From: Azospirillum canadense
GTDB lineage: Bacteria; Pseudomonadota; Alphaproteobacteria; Azospirillales; Azospirillaceae
Reading direction: 5' to 3'
Assembly (NCBI RefSeq): GCF_025961225.1
Contig: NZ_JAOQNG010000002.1
Location: 62,001-126,000, forward strand
Length of the DNA: 64,000 nucleotides
This document shows positions 40,592-47,964 of the stretch, one piece after another. Within the stretch, counting starts at the first letter, position 1; each line of letters opens with the position of its first letter. The notes beneath the pieces were generated by a model. That model searched no databases. It had not been told where the DNA came from and saw only the letters and a program-made list of their open reading frames with translations. The translations under genes were made by a program, and so were the position numbers.

Positions 40592-41656
40592 TCATCGGTG
40601 GGACGTGTCGGCTGGATCGGACGGCAGGGCTGAGGAGTCGCGCGGTGCCTCCGCCGGACCGCCGGCGTCGGAGGGCTGAGTCGGGGTGGGCTTCGCATCG
40701 TCGCCGGTGTTCAGGATCACGGGAAGCCCGTCGCGCCCGCCGATGATGATCGTCTTGGCGTTGGAGGAGGTGGCGAAGGCGCGCGTCGCCTCGATGCCGC
40801 GCAGGCGCAGGTATTCCGGCGTGATGTTGCGGGCGACGATGTCCTGGAAATCGCGGATGCCCTCCGCCTCGATGCGCTTGCGGGTGCGTTCCTTGGCCTC
40901 GCGGGCGATGCGGAAATCGTATTCCTGCATGATCTGCTGCTGTTCCATCTTGCGGTCGATCGCCTGACGCACCAGCGGCGGGAAGGTGACGCCGGCCACC
41001 AGGACGTCCTCCACCCGGATCATGGTGGCTTCGACCTGCTGCGGCGTCGCGGCGCCCAACACCGGGAAGGTGTCCGGCGGCGCCGGGAACTGCTCCTGTA
41101 TGCGCTGCAGCAAGAAGCTTTGGATGTCGGCGCGGTCCACGGAGTAGAAGCTTTCCGGGTTGTGCTGCGACACGAATTCGTAAACCAGGCTGGCGATCTC
41201 CGGATAAACCAGCTTTGCGGCGTAGTCGTCGCCCGCCAGCTTGTGGACCAGCCCGGCGGCCGGCGGGTTGATGCGGTAGCGGAGCGCCACCTCCACCGTG
41301 ATCGCCATGCCGTTGGCCGACACCGCCTCGTAGCTGCGGCTCTCCGTGCGCAGGCGGACGTCGTACATGGTGACCTTGTCCCACGGGAAGACCATGTGGG
41401 TGCCTTCGTTCAGCACCCGGTCGGTCACCGTGCCACCGAAGAAGCGCAGCCACAGAACCCCGACATGGCCGGCCTGCACCTCGATGAAGATGGACGGGGC
41501 GATGGCCAGCAGCCCGAGGATGACCGTGAGGGCGAGCGCGTAGAGCGACACGCTGTGCCGCTTCAGCCACAGCCGGGCGCGCTGGTGGGGCGGCGTGCGG
41601 TCGGCGGCCATGCCGTTGGGGGTGATGTCCCTGGGAGTGGTGTCTGCGGTCGTCAT
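40592..41656 (-). CDS. SPFH/band 7 (prohibitin-like) membrane protein
   Basis: This 354-residue protein has a short cytoplasmic tail, one transmembrane helix (about 36-58) and then an SPFH domain (about 62-260; GHVGVLWLRFFGG, LNEGTHMVFPWDKVTMYDVR, EVALRYRINP). A charged helix follows (KMEQQQIMQEYDFRIAREAKERTRKR) before a Pro-rich, disordered end. Family members form ring-like oligomers that guard membrane proteases or lipid microdomains. The ATG at 41654-41656 overlaps the stop of the upstream 64-residue gene by four bases. Which protease or cargo it controls is not shown here. Confidence 0.88.
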   Translation of the reverse strand: MTTADTTPRDITPNGMAADRTPPHQRARLWLKRHSVSLYALALTVILGLLAIAPSIFIEVQAGHVGVLWLRFFGGTVTDRVLNEGTHMVFPWDKVTMYDVRLRTESRSYEAVSANGMAITVEVALRYRINPPAAGLVHKLAGDDYAAKLVYPEIASLVYEFVSQHNPESFYSVDRADIQSFLLQRIQEQFPAPPDTFPVLGAATPQQVEATMIRVEDVLVAGVTFPPLVRQAIDRKMEQQQIMQEYDFRIAREAKERTRKRIEAEGIRDFQDIVARNITPEYLRLRGIEATRAFATSSNAKTIIIGGRDGLPVILNTGDDAKPTPTQPSDAGGPAEAPRDSSALPSDPADTSHR

Positions 41657-41847
41657 TGCTTCGGCGCCAACGCCTTCTCGCGGGCCTGCGCGCTGGGGCG
41701 TCCCACCGCCTGGACCACGAAATTGACCGGCGGGGTCAGGAAGACGGCCATCAGGAAGTGGCCGACGAAGCCGAAGGTGGTGTTGCGGCCCATGAAGCCG
41801 CACACCGCGCAGGCGGCGAGATACAGCAGGATGGCGAAGAAGGGCAT
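41653..41847 (-). CDS. Small membrane protein upstream of the SPFH gene (64 aa)
   Basis: This 64-residue protein has two likely transmembrane helices (about 3-18 and 25-48, MPFFAILLYLAACAVCGF and GHFLMAVFLTPPVNFVV) and a short basic cytoplasmic tail. I do not recognise a family. Support for coding comes from its membrane-protein composition and the ATGA overlap with the SPFH gene, which implies translational coupling. It may be a partner or assembly factor for the SPFH ring. Start at ATG 41845-41847. Confidence 0.65.
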   Translation of the reverse strand: MPFFAILLYLAACAVCGFMGRNTTFGFVGHFLMAVFLTPPVNFVVQAVGRPSAQAREKALAPKQ

Positions 41848-41960
41848 GCGTCCGGGCCTTGGGGCGGGTGGGGGCGGCAATCAGGGGGCGGCTTGCGGGG
41901 AAGGGATGGGGAGGCGCGGCGGCGCTCCCCATCTCATCTGTCTGCCGTTCAGGGGGGCGC

Positions 41961-42641
41961 TCAGGCCGCGGCCGGAGCTTCCTCCGCAGCGGTCCCGAGC
42001 ACGGAGCCCTTGAGGCGGCGGGCCTCCTCGAACTTCGTGCGGAAATAGGCCTTCACCTTGTCCGGATCGAAGGTCAGGAAGGTGCCGCCGGAGGCGAAGT
42101 GCTGGTGAAACACCTTGCCGAGCGCGTAGGTGAAGGCGGCGTTGAAGGCCGGCTGGGTCGCCAAGCGCGTCACCGTGCCCACCAGCGGGACGGAGCGCAG
42201 GGCCATCCGCACCGCCATGGAGCCGAGCACGCCGCCGGCCAGCGCCGTTGGCGCCACCGTGGCGAGCAGGGTGCCAACCGCGGACCGGCCGATGTCGCCG
42301 CGGAAGTCCACGCCGTGCACCTCCGACAGCTCCTTCAGCAGGCGCAGCTGCACGACCCCCAGGGCGGCGGTGTCGACGAAGTTCAGCGGGATGACGCCCG
42401 CCGCGGCCGACAGCAGCACGTGCTGGCGGATGACGCCGTCGGCGCGGTCGGCGACGGACGCGACCGCCGGCTCGACGGTCGACTCAGCGGTCGACTCAGC
42501 GGTCGACTCAGCGGCCGGGGCGGCTTCCGAGGCGCTGGCCGTGGCCTCAGTCGCCGGGTCAGACGCGGTGACCGGCGGAGTGGCGTCGGCGGCCGTGTCC
42601 GGCGTGACGTCACCGCCCGGCGGATCTTTCTTAATGACCAT
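41961..42641 (-). CDS. DUF697/EcsC-like membrane-associated protein
   Basis: This 226-residue protein has a disordered acidic N-terminal part (1-65), including three AEST tetrapeptide repeats, then a domain with two hydrophobic hairpins: LLSAAAGVIPLNFVDTAALG, ELSEVHGVDF, and TLLATVAPTALAGGVLGSMAV. This resembles DUF697 (YcjF-like/GTPase-associated) or EcsC-type domains. The GGAGCGCC ribosome site supports the ATG at 42639-42641. Its role is unknown; it may bind the membrane next to the SPFH complex encoded downstream, but it is a separate unit. Confidence 0.7.
   Translation of the reverse strand: MVIKKDPPGGDVTPDTAADATPPVTASDPATEATASASEAAPAAESTAESTAESTVEPAVASVADRADGVIRQHVLLSAAAGVIPLNFVDTAALGVVQLRLLKELSEVHGVDFRGDIGRSAVGTLLATVAPTALAGGVLGSMAVRMALRSVPLVGTVTRLATQPAFNAAFTYALGKVFHQHFASGGTFLTFDPDKVKAYFRTKFEEARRLKGSVLGTAAEEAPAAA
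42477..42512. repeat. Three perfect 12-bp tandem repeats in the DUF697-like gene
   Basis: The unit GGTCGACTCAGC is repeated three times without change at 42477-42512. Read on the minus strand it encodes AEST repeats in the disordered N-terminal part. As a multiple of three, copy-number change would alter length without a frameshift. Confidence 0.9.
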
Positions 42642-42784
42642 GGTGTGGCGCTCCAAAAAGAACGTTGCGAAGGAAAAAAGAAAAGAGAGCCGCGGCCGGG
42701 GCAGGCGCACGGCGAACGTCGCCCCCGGGGGGACGGCCCGCTTCGAAACACCGCCGGGGAATATCGGCGGCACCGTGATATGGG

Positions 42785-43588
42785 CTAACCAATTCGGTTG
42801 TCATCGTCAAAAGATTTGCTGGAATAAGGAGGGTGGAGGGGGTGTCTGCCGTCGCAAAAGGCGCCGCTCATGACGGCATTCACAATCCGCGCCCGCTGCT
42901 CGTGCGGGAAGAAATGGCCGCCGGGCAGGCGGTGTAGGGCGAAGCCGGCACCGGCGAAGGCCTCCCACGCGGCGACCTCGGCGACGGCCACCTCCGCATC
43001 CTCGGTTCCGGCGAAGGCCAGTATCGGCACCGGCAGGGGTGTCGGGACGGGCTCGGCGAAGTCGTCGGACATGGTGAAGTCGGCGCGCAGCATCGGCAGC
43101 ATCAGCTCCATCAGGTCGGCGCAGGCCAGCACCTCCGGCGGTGTCCCGCCGAGGCTGGCGATACGGTCGCGGAAGGCGGCCTCGTCGAGGCTGCGGGTGG
43201 GCGTCCGGCGCGGCGTCCGATGCGGCGCGCGCCGGCCGGAGACGGCGAGTAGCCGGGGCGGCGTACCCCGTTCCACCAGCGCGCGGGCGGTGGCATAGGC
43301 AAGCGCCGCCCCCAGCGAATGGCCGAACAGCACCAGCGGCCGGTCGAGGTGCGGGGCGAGCGCCTCCATGATTCCGGGCACCGCGTCGGCCACCGCGGTC
43401 AGGCCCGGCTCGGCGATGCGGCTCTCGCGGCCGGGCAGGCGGACGGCGAGCAGCTCGTCGCACGGATCGAGGTGCCGGTGCCAGTCCCGGTAGACGGAGG
43501 CACCCGCCCCGGCCTGGGGGAAGCAGACCAGCCGGTGACGCGGGTTCGCCACCGGGCGGAAGCTCTGCAGCCAGGGCGTCGGGGTCAT
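42785..43588 (-). CDS. Type II thioesterase of the NRPS cluster
   Basis: This 267-residue alpha/beta hydrolase matches GrsT-like type II thioesterases. Motifs are VCFPQAGAGASVYRDW, nucleophile GHSLGAALAY, the Asp in FAGTEDAEV, and the His in LPGGHFFPHE. It cleans misloaded acyl groups off carrier domains of the neighbouring NRPS. It is the last gene of the operon: its ATG overlaps the stop of the second exporter gene by four bases. The protein ends in a short polar tail with no further domain. Confidence 0.9.
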   Translation of the reverse strand: MTPTPWLQSFRPVANPRHRLVCFPQAGAGASVYRDWHRHLDPCDELLAVRLPGRESRIAEPGLTAVADAVPGIMEALAPHLDRPLVLFGHSLGAALAYATARALVERGTPPRLLAVSGRRAPHRTPRRTPTRSLDEAAFRDRIASLGGTPPEVLACADLMELMLPMLRADFTMSDDFAEPVPTPLPVPILAFAGTEDAEVAVAEVAAWEAFAGAGFALHRLPGGHFFPHEQRARIVNAVMSGAFCDGRHPLHPPYSSKSFDDDNRIG

Positions 43589-45252
43589 TGCGCCGGCTCC
43601 AGGCTGAAAAGGGACTGCCGGTGGCCTTCCTCGATGCGGCCCTCGTTCATGTGCCCTTCGTGCATATGAAATACGCGGTCGGCGAGGTGGAACCAGCGGT
43701 CGTCGTGGGTCACGCAGATGACGATCTTGCCGGCCGCGCGCAGTTCCGGCAGCAGTTCCTCGTAGAAGACGCGGCGGAAGTGCGGGTCCTGGTCGGCCGC
43801 CCATTCGTCCAGCACGATGACCGGCTTGTCCTCCAGCTGCGCCACCACGAGGGCGAGGCGCTTGCGCTGGCCGGTGGACAGGCTGACCGTGCTGAAAGCG
43901 CCGTCCTGCACCGTCACCTTGTCCTGCATCTCCAGCCGTTCCAGCAGGGCGCGGATACGCGCCGGGTCCGGGTCGGCCACGCCGTAGAGCCGGCGCGACA
44001 GGTGGTAGTCGGAGAAGATCGCGGAGATCTGGTCGCGGTAGCTCTGCATGCGCTCCGCCGGCACCGGCTCTCCGTCGGCCAGCCGCTCCCCGCCCGACAG
44101 CGGCATTAGGCCGGTGAGCAGGCGCAGCATGGTGGACTTGCCCGACCCGTTGCCGCCCGTCACGAAGGTAATCTCGCCGGCCCGGAATTCCGCCGACAGT
44201 GGTCCGACGGCGAAGACCGGCGTGCCGTCGGCGTCGGTGTAGGCGAAGGTGGCGTCGCTGAGCGCGATGCTGGCCGGGGGCTTGGGCAGCGGCTCGGCGC
44301 TCTCGTCCGGGGCGTCGCCGGCGGCGGTGCGCAGCCGCTCCTCCATCGCCTCGATATTGGAGAGGGCGAGTTCGGTCTGGGTGACCAGCGGGGCGACGAA
44401 GGACACGGTGCTGACCGGGCCGACGATGAACAGCGCCGCCGTGGTCGCCGGCACCACCACCGCATGGTATCCATTGGTGAACAGCGGGACGGCGAAGACC
44501 ATCATGCCGATCAGCGTGTAGAACATCGCCTCGATCAGCGCGAAGTTGCGGCCCCACTGCGCCTTCATGTCCACGTTGACCGCCCGCGCCCGCGCGGAGG
44601 ACTCACCCAGGTCGCGGATCAGCCCGTCGGCGCGCGGGCGGCTCATCCGCACCTCCTTGAAGCCCCTCAGCAGGTCGGTCAGCCCGTCGAAGACACCGGC
44701 CTCGGCCGCGGCGGAGTCCATCATGTTACGACGCAGGCGGGTCGTGCGGCCGACCTTCACCGCCGTTGCCAGCCCGGCGAAGCCGAAGGCCATGACGCAG
44801 GCGATGGGCGACAGCCAAGCCAGATAGACCGCCAGGAAGACCAGCATCACCCCCTGCTGCCCGCCGATGGCCAGCATCGGCAGGGTGCGGGCCAGCGTCT
44901 GGGTGTCCTGGGTCAGCACACCGTTCAGGGAGGCGCGGCCGATGCGCTCCACCGTCACGAGGTCGGCACGGCGCACGGCGTCAAACAGGCGCAGGCGGAT
45001 GCGGTGGATCAGCCGCTCCGCGTCCTGGGAGGCGGTGACCAGCGCGTAGTTGTGGGTCACGCCGAACAGCGTCACCGTCACCGCGTACATGATCAGCAGC
45101 CGCGGGCTGACCGTCCCCGTGGCCGCGTCCTTGGAGGCGGCGTCGACCAGCCACAGCAGCGCCGCCGTGGCGACCGCCGACAGCGCGTTCATCAGCGCGA
45201 GAGTCTTCAGATTCTCCGGAATCTCACGCAGGACGAGGGGGAGGAGCTTCAT
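43585..45252 (-). CDS. Cyclic-peptide export ABC transporter, second copy (SyrD/PvdE type)
   Basis: This 555-residue half-transporter has six transmembrane helices (about 15-310) and a C-terminal ABC domain. The Walker A is GGNGSGKST, the signature LSTGQRKRLAL, the Walker B extension VLDEWAADQDPHFRR, and the H-loop VTHDDRWF. LSxGQRKRL together with DEWAADQDP is the hallmark of the SyrD/PvdE peptide-exporter family. It overlaps both neighbours by four bases and is paralogous to the next gene upstream, so the pair probably forms a heterodimer that exports the NRPS product or its precursor to the periplasm. Confidence 0.92.
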   Translation of the reverse strand: MKLLPLVLREIPENLKTLALMNALSAVATAALLWLVDAASKDAATGTVSPRLLIMYAVTVTLFGVTHNYALVTASQDAERLIHRIRLRLFDAVRRADLVTVERIGRASLNGVLTQDTQTLARTLPMLAIGGQQGVMLVFLAVYLAWLSPIACVMAFGFAGLATAVKVGRTTRLRRNMMDSAAAEAGVFDGLTDLLRGFKEVRMSRPRADGLIRDLGESSARARAVNVDMKAQWGRNFALIEAMFYTLIGMMVFAVPLFTNGYHAVVVPATTAALFIVGPVSTVSFVAPLVTQTELALSNIEAMEERLRTAAGDAPDESAEPLPKPPASIALSDATFAYTDADGTPVFAVGPLSAEFRAGEITFVTGGNGSGKSTMLRLLTGLMPLSGGERLADGEPVPAERMQSYRDQISAIFSDYHLSRRLYGVADPDPARIRALLERLEMQDKVTVQDGAFSTVSLSTGQRKRLALVVAQLEDKPVIVLDEWAADQDPHFRRVFYEELLPELRAAGKIVICVTHDDRWFHLADRVFHMHEGHMNEGRIEEGHRQSLFSLEPAQ

Positions 45253-46910
45253 GCCGCGCCCTCCGTGAGGGTCAATTCGGTGATGTTCAATTCAGTTAGG
45301 CGCCCTTCCTCCATGTGCAGGCGGCGGTCGGCGACGTCGAAGTAATGGTCGTCGTGGGTCACCGCGACGATGGTCAGGCCGCGCGCCTTCAGGGCCGGCA
45401 CGACCTCGCGGTAGAACTTGAAGCGGAAATGCGGGTCCTGGTCGGCCGCCCATTCGTCGAGGATCAGGATCGGCTTCTCCTCCAGGATCGCGGCGACGAG
45501 GCCCAGGCGCTTGCGCTGGCCCATCGACAGGTCGCGCCGGCCGAAGCGGTCGCCGTCCACCGCCGTCACGCGCTCCATCTCCATCCAGCGCATCAGGTCC
45601 TCCGCCCCGACTTGGTCCACGGGGTCGAGGCCGTAGAGGCGGGCGAACAGGTGGAAGTCGGCGAAGACGGTCGCCATCAACTCGCGGTAGGCGGCGATGC
45701 GCTGCGGCCCGATCGCCACGCCGTCCAGGGTCAGCCGGCCGCGCAGGGGGTGGTAGAGGCCGGTCAGCAGCTTGATGAAGGTCGACTTGCCCGACCCGTT
45801 GCCGCCGGTGACGAAGACCACCTCGCCGCGGCGGATGGTCAGGTCGAAGGGACCGACGGCGAAGGGCGGCTCGCCCGGCGGGGCGGGGAAGGCGAACTCC
45901 ACCCCCTCCATCCGCCATTCGGCGAAGTTCTTGGGGACCGGCAGGCCGGGGCCATCGCTGCCGGGCTCGGCCAGCTCAGCGAGTTGCGCTTCGAGACCCA
46001 ACATGCGGCCGGCGGCGGCCTCCGCCGCGCTCGTCACGGCCAGCGACTGCATCAGGCCGAAGACCGGGGTCGCCAGGAAGAACACCGCGGCGGAAACCTT
46101 CACCACCTCCTGCGCGAAGGTGCCGGAGTAGGTCGGCACGACGAAGACGACCACGCCCAGCATCAGGTTGAAGGCGCATTCGCCGAACACGAACTGCTGC
46201 CAGCTGTGCAGGTGCACTTGGTCGCGGGCCGTCGTGGTGCGGGCGGAGACGGTGCCGAAGGTGGCGTTCAGGTCCTGGCTGCGGGCGCTGTTGAGGCGCT
46301 GTTCCTTGAAGCCGTCGAAGAGGTCCGACACCCCTTCGAACATCACTGCCTCCTCCGCCATCATGGCGCCCTGCCGCTCGTCCAGCGCGCGGCCGAGCCG
46401 CACGTAGAACCAGGCGCCGCCGCCCAGCAGCGCGCCGATCAGCAGGAAGGCGACGGGGGAAACGGTGGAGATGTAGACCAGGATCGTCCCGGTCAGCAGG
46501 ACCGAGCGCAGGGTCAGCGCCAGGAACTGCGAGTTCTGGGAGATGATCTGGCTGCTCTGCGTCACGCTTTCGAACAGCGGGGTCTGGCCGAAGCGCTCCA
46601 GCTTCCACAGGTCGGCGCGGCGGATGCGGTCGAGCAGGCCCATGCGCAGCCCGTCCACCACCTCCTCCACGTCAGAGGCCATGTGGGCGACCATGCGGCT
46701 TTCCACGACCATGTAGACCAGCACGCTGGCGACGAAGGCCAGCGCCATGGGCACGTCGACGAAGTCGGCCTTTTCCTCGGCGATCTGCTGCGCTGCGCGG
46801 TTGACGATCGCCAGCACCAGCGTGCTGCTGAGCGCCGACGCCGTGGCGTAGAGGACCAGCCGCCGCAGCGGCCCCGGCCCGAGCCGGCCGAGAAGGCGGA
46901 GGAGGTTCAC
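45249..46910 (-). CDS. Cyclic-peptide export ABC transporter, first copy (SyrD/PvdE type)
   Basis: This 553-residue protein has the same layout as the downstream exporter: six membrane helices and an ABC domain. Walker A is GGNGSGKSTF, signature LSMGQRKRLGL, Walker B ILDEWAADQDPHFRF, and H-loop VTHDDHYF. All catalytic residues look intact, so both halves may hydrolyse ATP. It starts 4 bp after the dioxygenase stop and overlaps the next exporter by four bases. Tandem duplication of one exporter is likely, but the two copies are clearly diverged. Confidence 0.92.
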   Translation of the reverse strand: MNLLRLLGRLGPGPLRRLVLYATASALSSTLVLAIVNRAAQQIAEEKADFVDVPMALAFVASVLVYMVVESRMVAHMASDVEEVVDGLRMGLLDRIRRADLWKLERFGQTPLFESVTQSSQIISQNSQFLALTLRSVLLTGTILVYISTVSPVAFLLIGALLGGGAWFYVRLGRALDERQGAMMAEEAVMFEGVSDLFDGFKEQRLNSARSQDLNATFGTVSARTTTARDQVHLHSWQQFVFGECAFNLMLGVVVFVVPTYSGTFAQEVVKVSAAVFFLATPVFGLMQSLAVTSAAEAAAGRMLGLEAQLAELAEPGSDGPGLPVPKNFAEWRMEGVEFAFPAPPGEPPFAVGPFDLTIRRGEVVFVTGGNGSGKSTFIKLLTGLYHPLRGRLTLDGVAIGPQRIAAYRELMATVFADFHLFARLYGLDPVDQVGAEDLMRWMEMERVTAVDGDRFGRRDLSMGQRKRLGLVAAILEEKPILILDEWAADQDPHFRFKFYREVVPALKARGLTIVAVTHDDHYFDVADRRLHMEEGRLTELNITELTLTEGAA

Positions 46911-46914
46911 GGTT

Positions 46915-47964
46915 TTACGAGTCCTGCGGAAGGAGCGTGCGCGCCGCGTTCTGCGGGGCGCCGTCGTCGATGCGGATGCGCAGGACGTGCCGGTCGGGGT
47001 CCTCGAAGGCGCCGCGGCCGTGCAGGACCTCGTGGTTGTTGACGGCCAGCAGGGCGTCGGCCTCCAGGAAAGTCTCCAGGCGGCGGCTCTCGTCGTCCAA
47101 CTCCGCCTGGAGGATGCCCAGCGCCCGGCGGACGTCCGGCGTGTCGTGGTCGGGGAAGGCGGCGAGGCCCTTTTCCAGCGTGTCGGTGCGGAACCGGACG
47201 CTCGGACGGTCGCCGAAGATGCGGGCGAAGGTCACTTCGACTCTGTCGCGCCGGCCGGTGGTGGTGAAGGTCGCCGGGATGCGGAAGGGAAGCTCGTGGC
47301 GCGACAGCAGGTCGAGCGCCCAGCGCCCCTCCGCGCTGCGGGCCAGCGCGTCCTTGACGCAGCGCACGTCGCGCAGCGTGGACCGCCCGCCGCCGCAGGC
47401 CGCGGGAACCGCGACGTAGAGCAGCATGTAGCGTTCGGGGTTGGGAAAATACTGCGTGTCGGTGTGGAAATCCGCTTCGTAGGCGTGTTCGGAGAAGGTG
47501 GAGACGCTGCCGTCGCGCACCTTGTCCGGCCGCAGCTTGATGTCCCACACGACCTTGCGGTCGATCTTGTCGGTGGCGGTCGGGCTGCCCATGCAGAGGC
47601 TGAGCGCGTAGAGCACGAAGCGCCGCGTGTCGAGGTCGAGGCCGCCGAGCCCGAGGCGTCGCACCAGCACCCCGCTGTGGCAGGATTCCAGCGCGTCGCG
47701 CAGCGCCGTGCCGAGCGATGCCAGGGCCGGGGCGGCGTCGGCGACGGCCGCGCGCAGTTCCGCCTCCCGCAATTTTTCCTCTTGCCCGGGCGGCACGAGG
47801 GCGGAGGGATCGGCGTCCGGCCCGTAGAACGCCTTCAGGACGGACAGGACCCGCGCGATCTCCGGCTCGGGGATCGGCTGCGCGGAGAACTCGCCGGCGC
47901 GGAAGCCCAGGTCCTGAAGGTGGGTCAGCATGGTGTCTCCCAAGCGAGAGTCAGTGATGGTCAT
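46915..47964 (-). CDS. TauD/TfdA-family Fe(II)/2-oxoglutarate dioxygenase (amino-acid hydroxylase type)
   Basis: This 349-residue protein belongs to the clavaminate-synthase/TauD superfamily. The metal motif HTD is H167-D169 in EADFHTDTQYF, the distal His is H315 in NNHEVLHGRGAF, and R327/R329 fit the 2-oxoglutarate carboxylate contact. Its N-terminal 150 residues with SEHAYEADFHTD resemble VioC/AsnO-type hydroxylases that act on free or tethered amino acids. The ATG overlaps the NRPS stop by four bases. It probably hydroxylates one amino acid of the peptide. Because A3 has an Arg-like code, an arginine beta- or gamma-hydroxylase is one option (inference). Confidence 0.88.
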   Translation of the reverse strand: MTITDSRLGDTMLTHLQDLGFRAGEFSAQPIPEPEIARVLSVLKAFYGPDADPSALVPPGQEEKLREAELRAAVADAAPALASLGTALRDALESCHSGVLVRRLGLGGLDLDTRRFVLYALSLCMGSPTATDKIDRKVVWDIKLRPDKVRDGSVSTFSEHAYEADFHTDTQYFPNPERYMLLYVAVPAACGGGRSTLRDVRCVKDALARSAEGRWALDLLSRHELPFRIPATFTTTGRRDRVEVTFARIFGDRPSVRFRTDTLEKGLAAFPDHDTPDVRRALGILQAELDDESRRLETFLEADALLAVNNHEVLHGRGAFEDPDRHVLRIRIDDGAPQNAARTLLPQDS

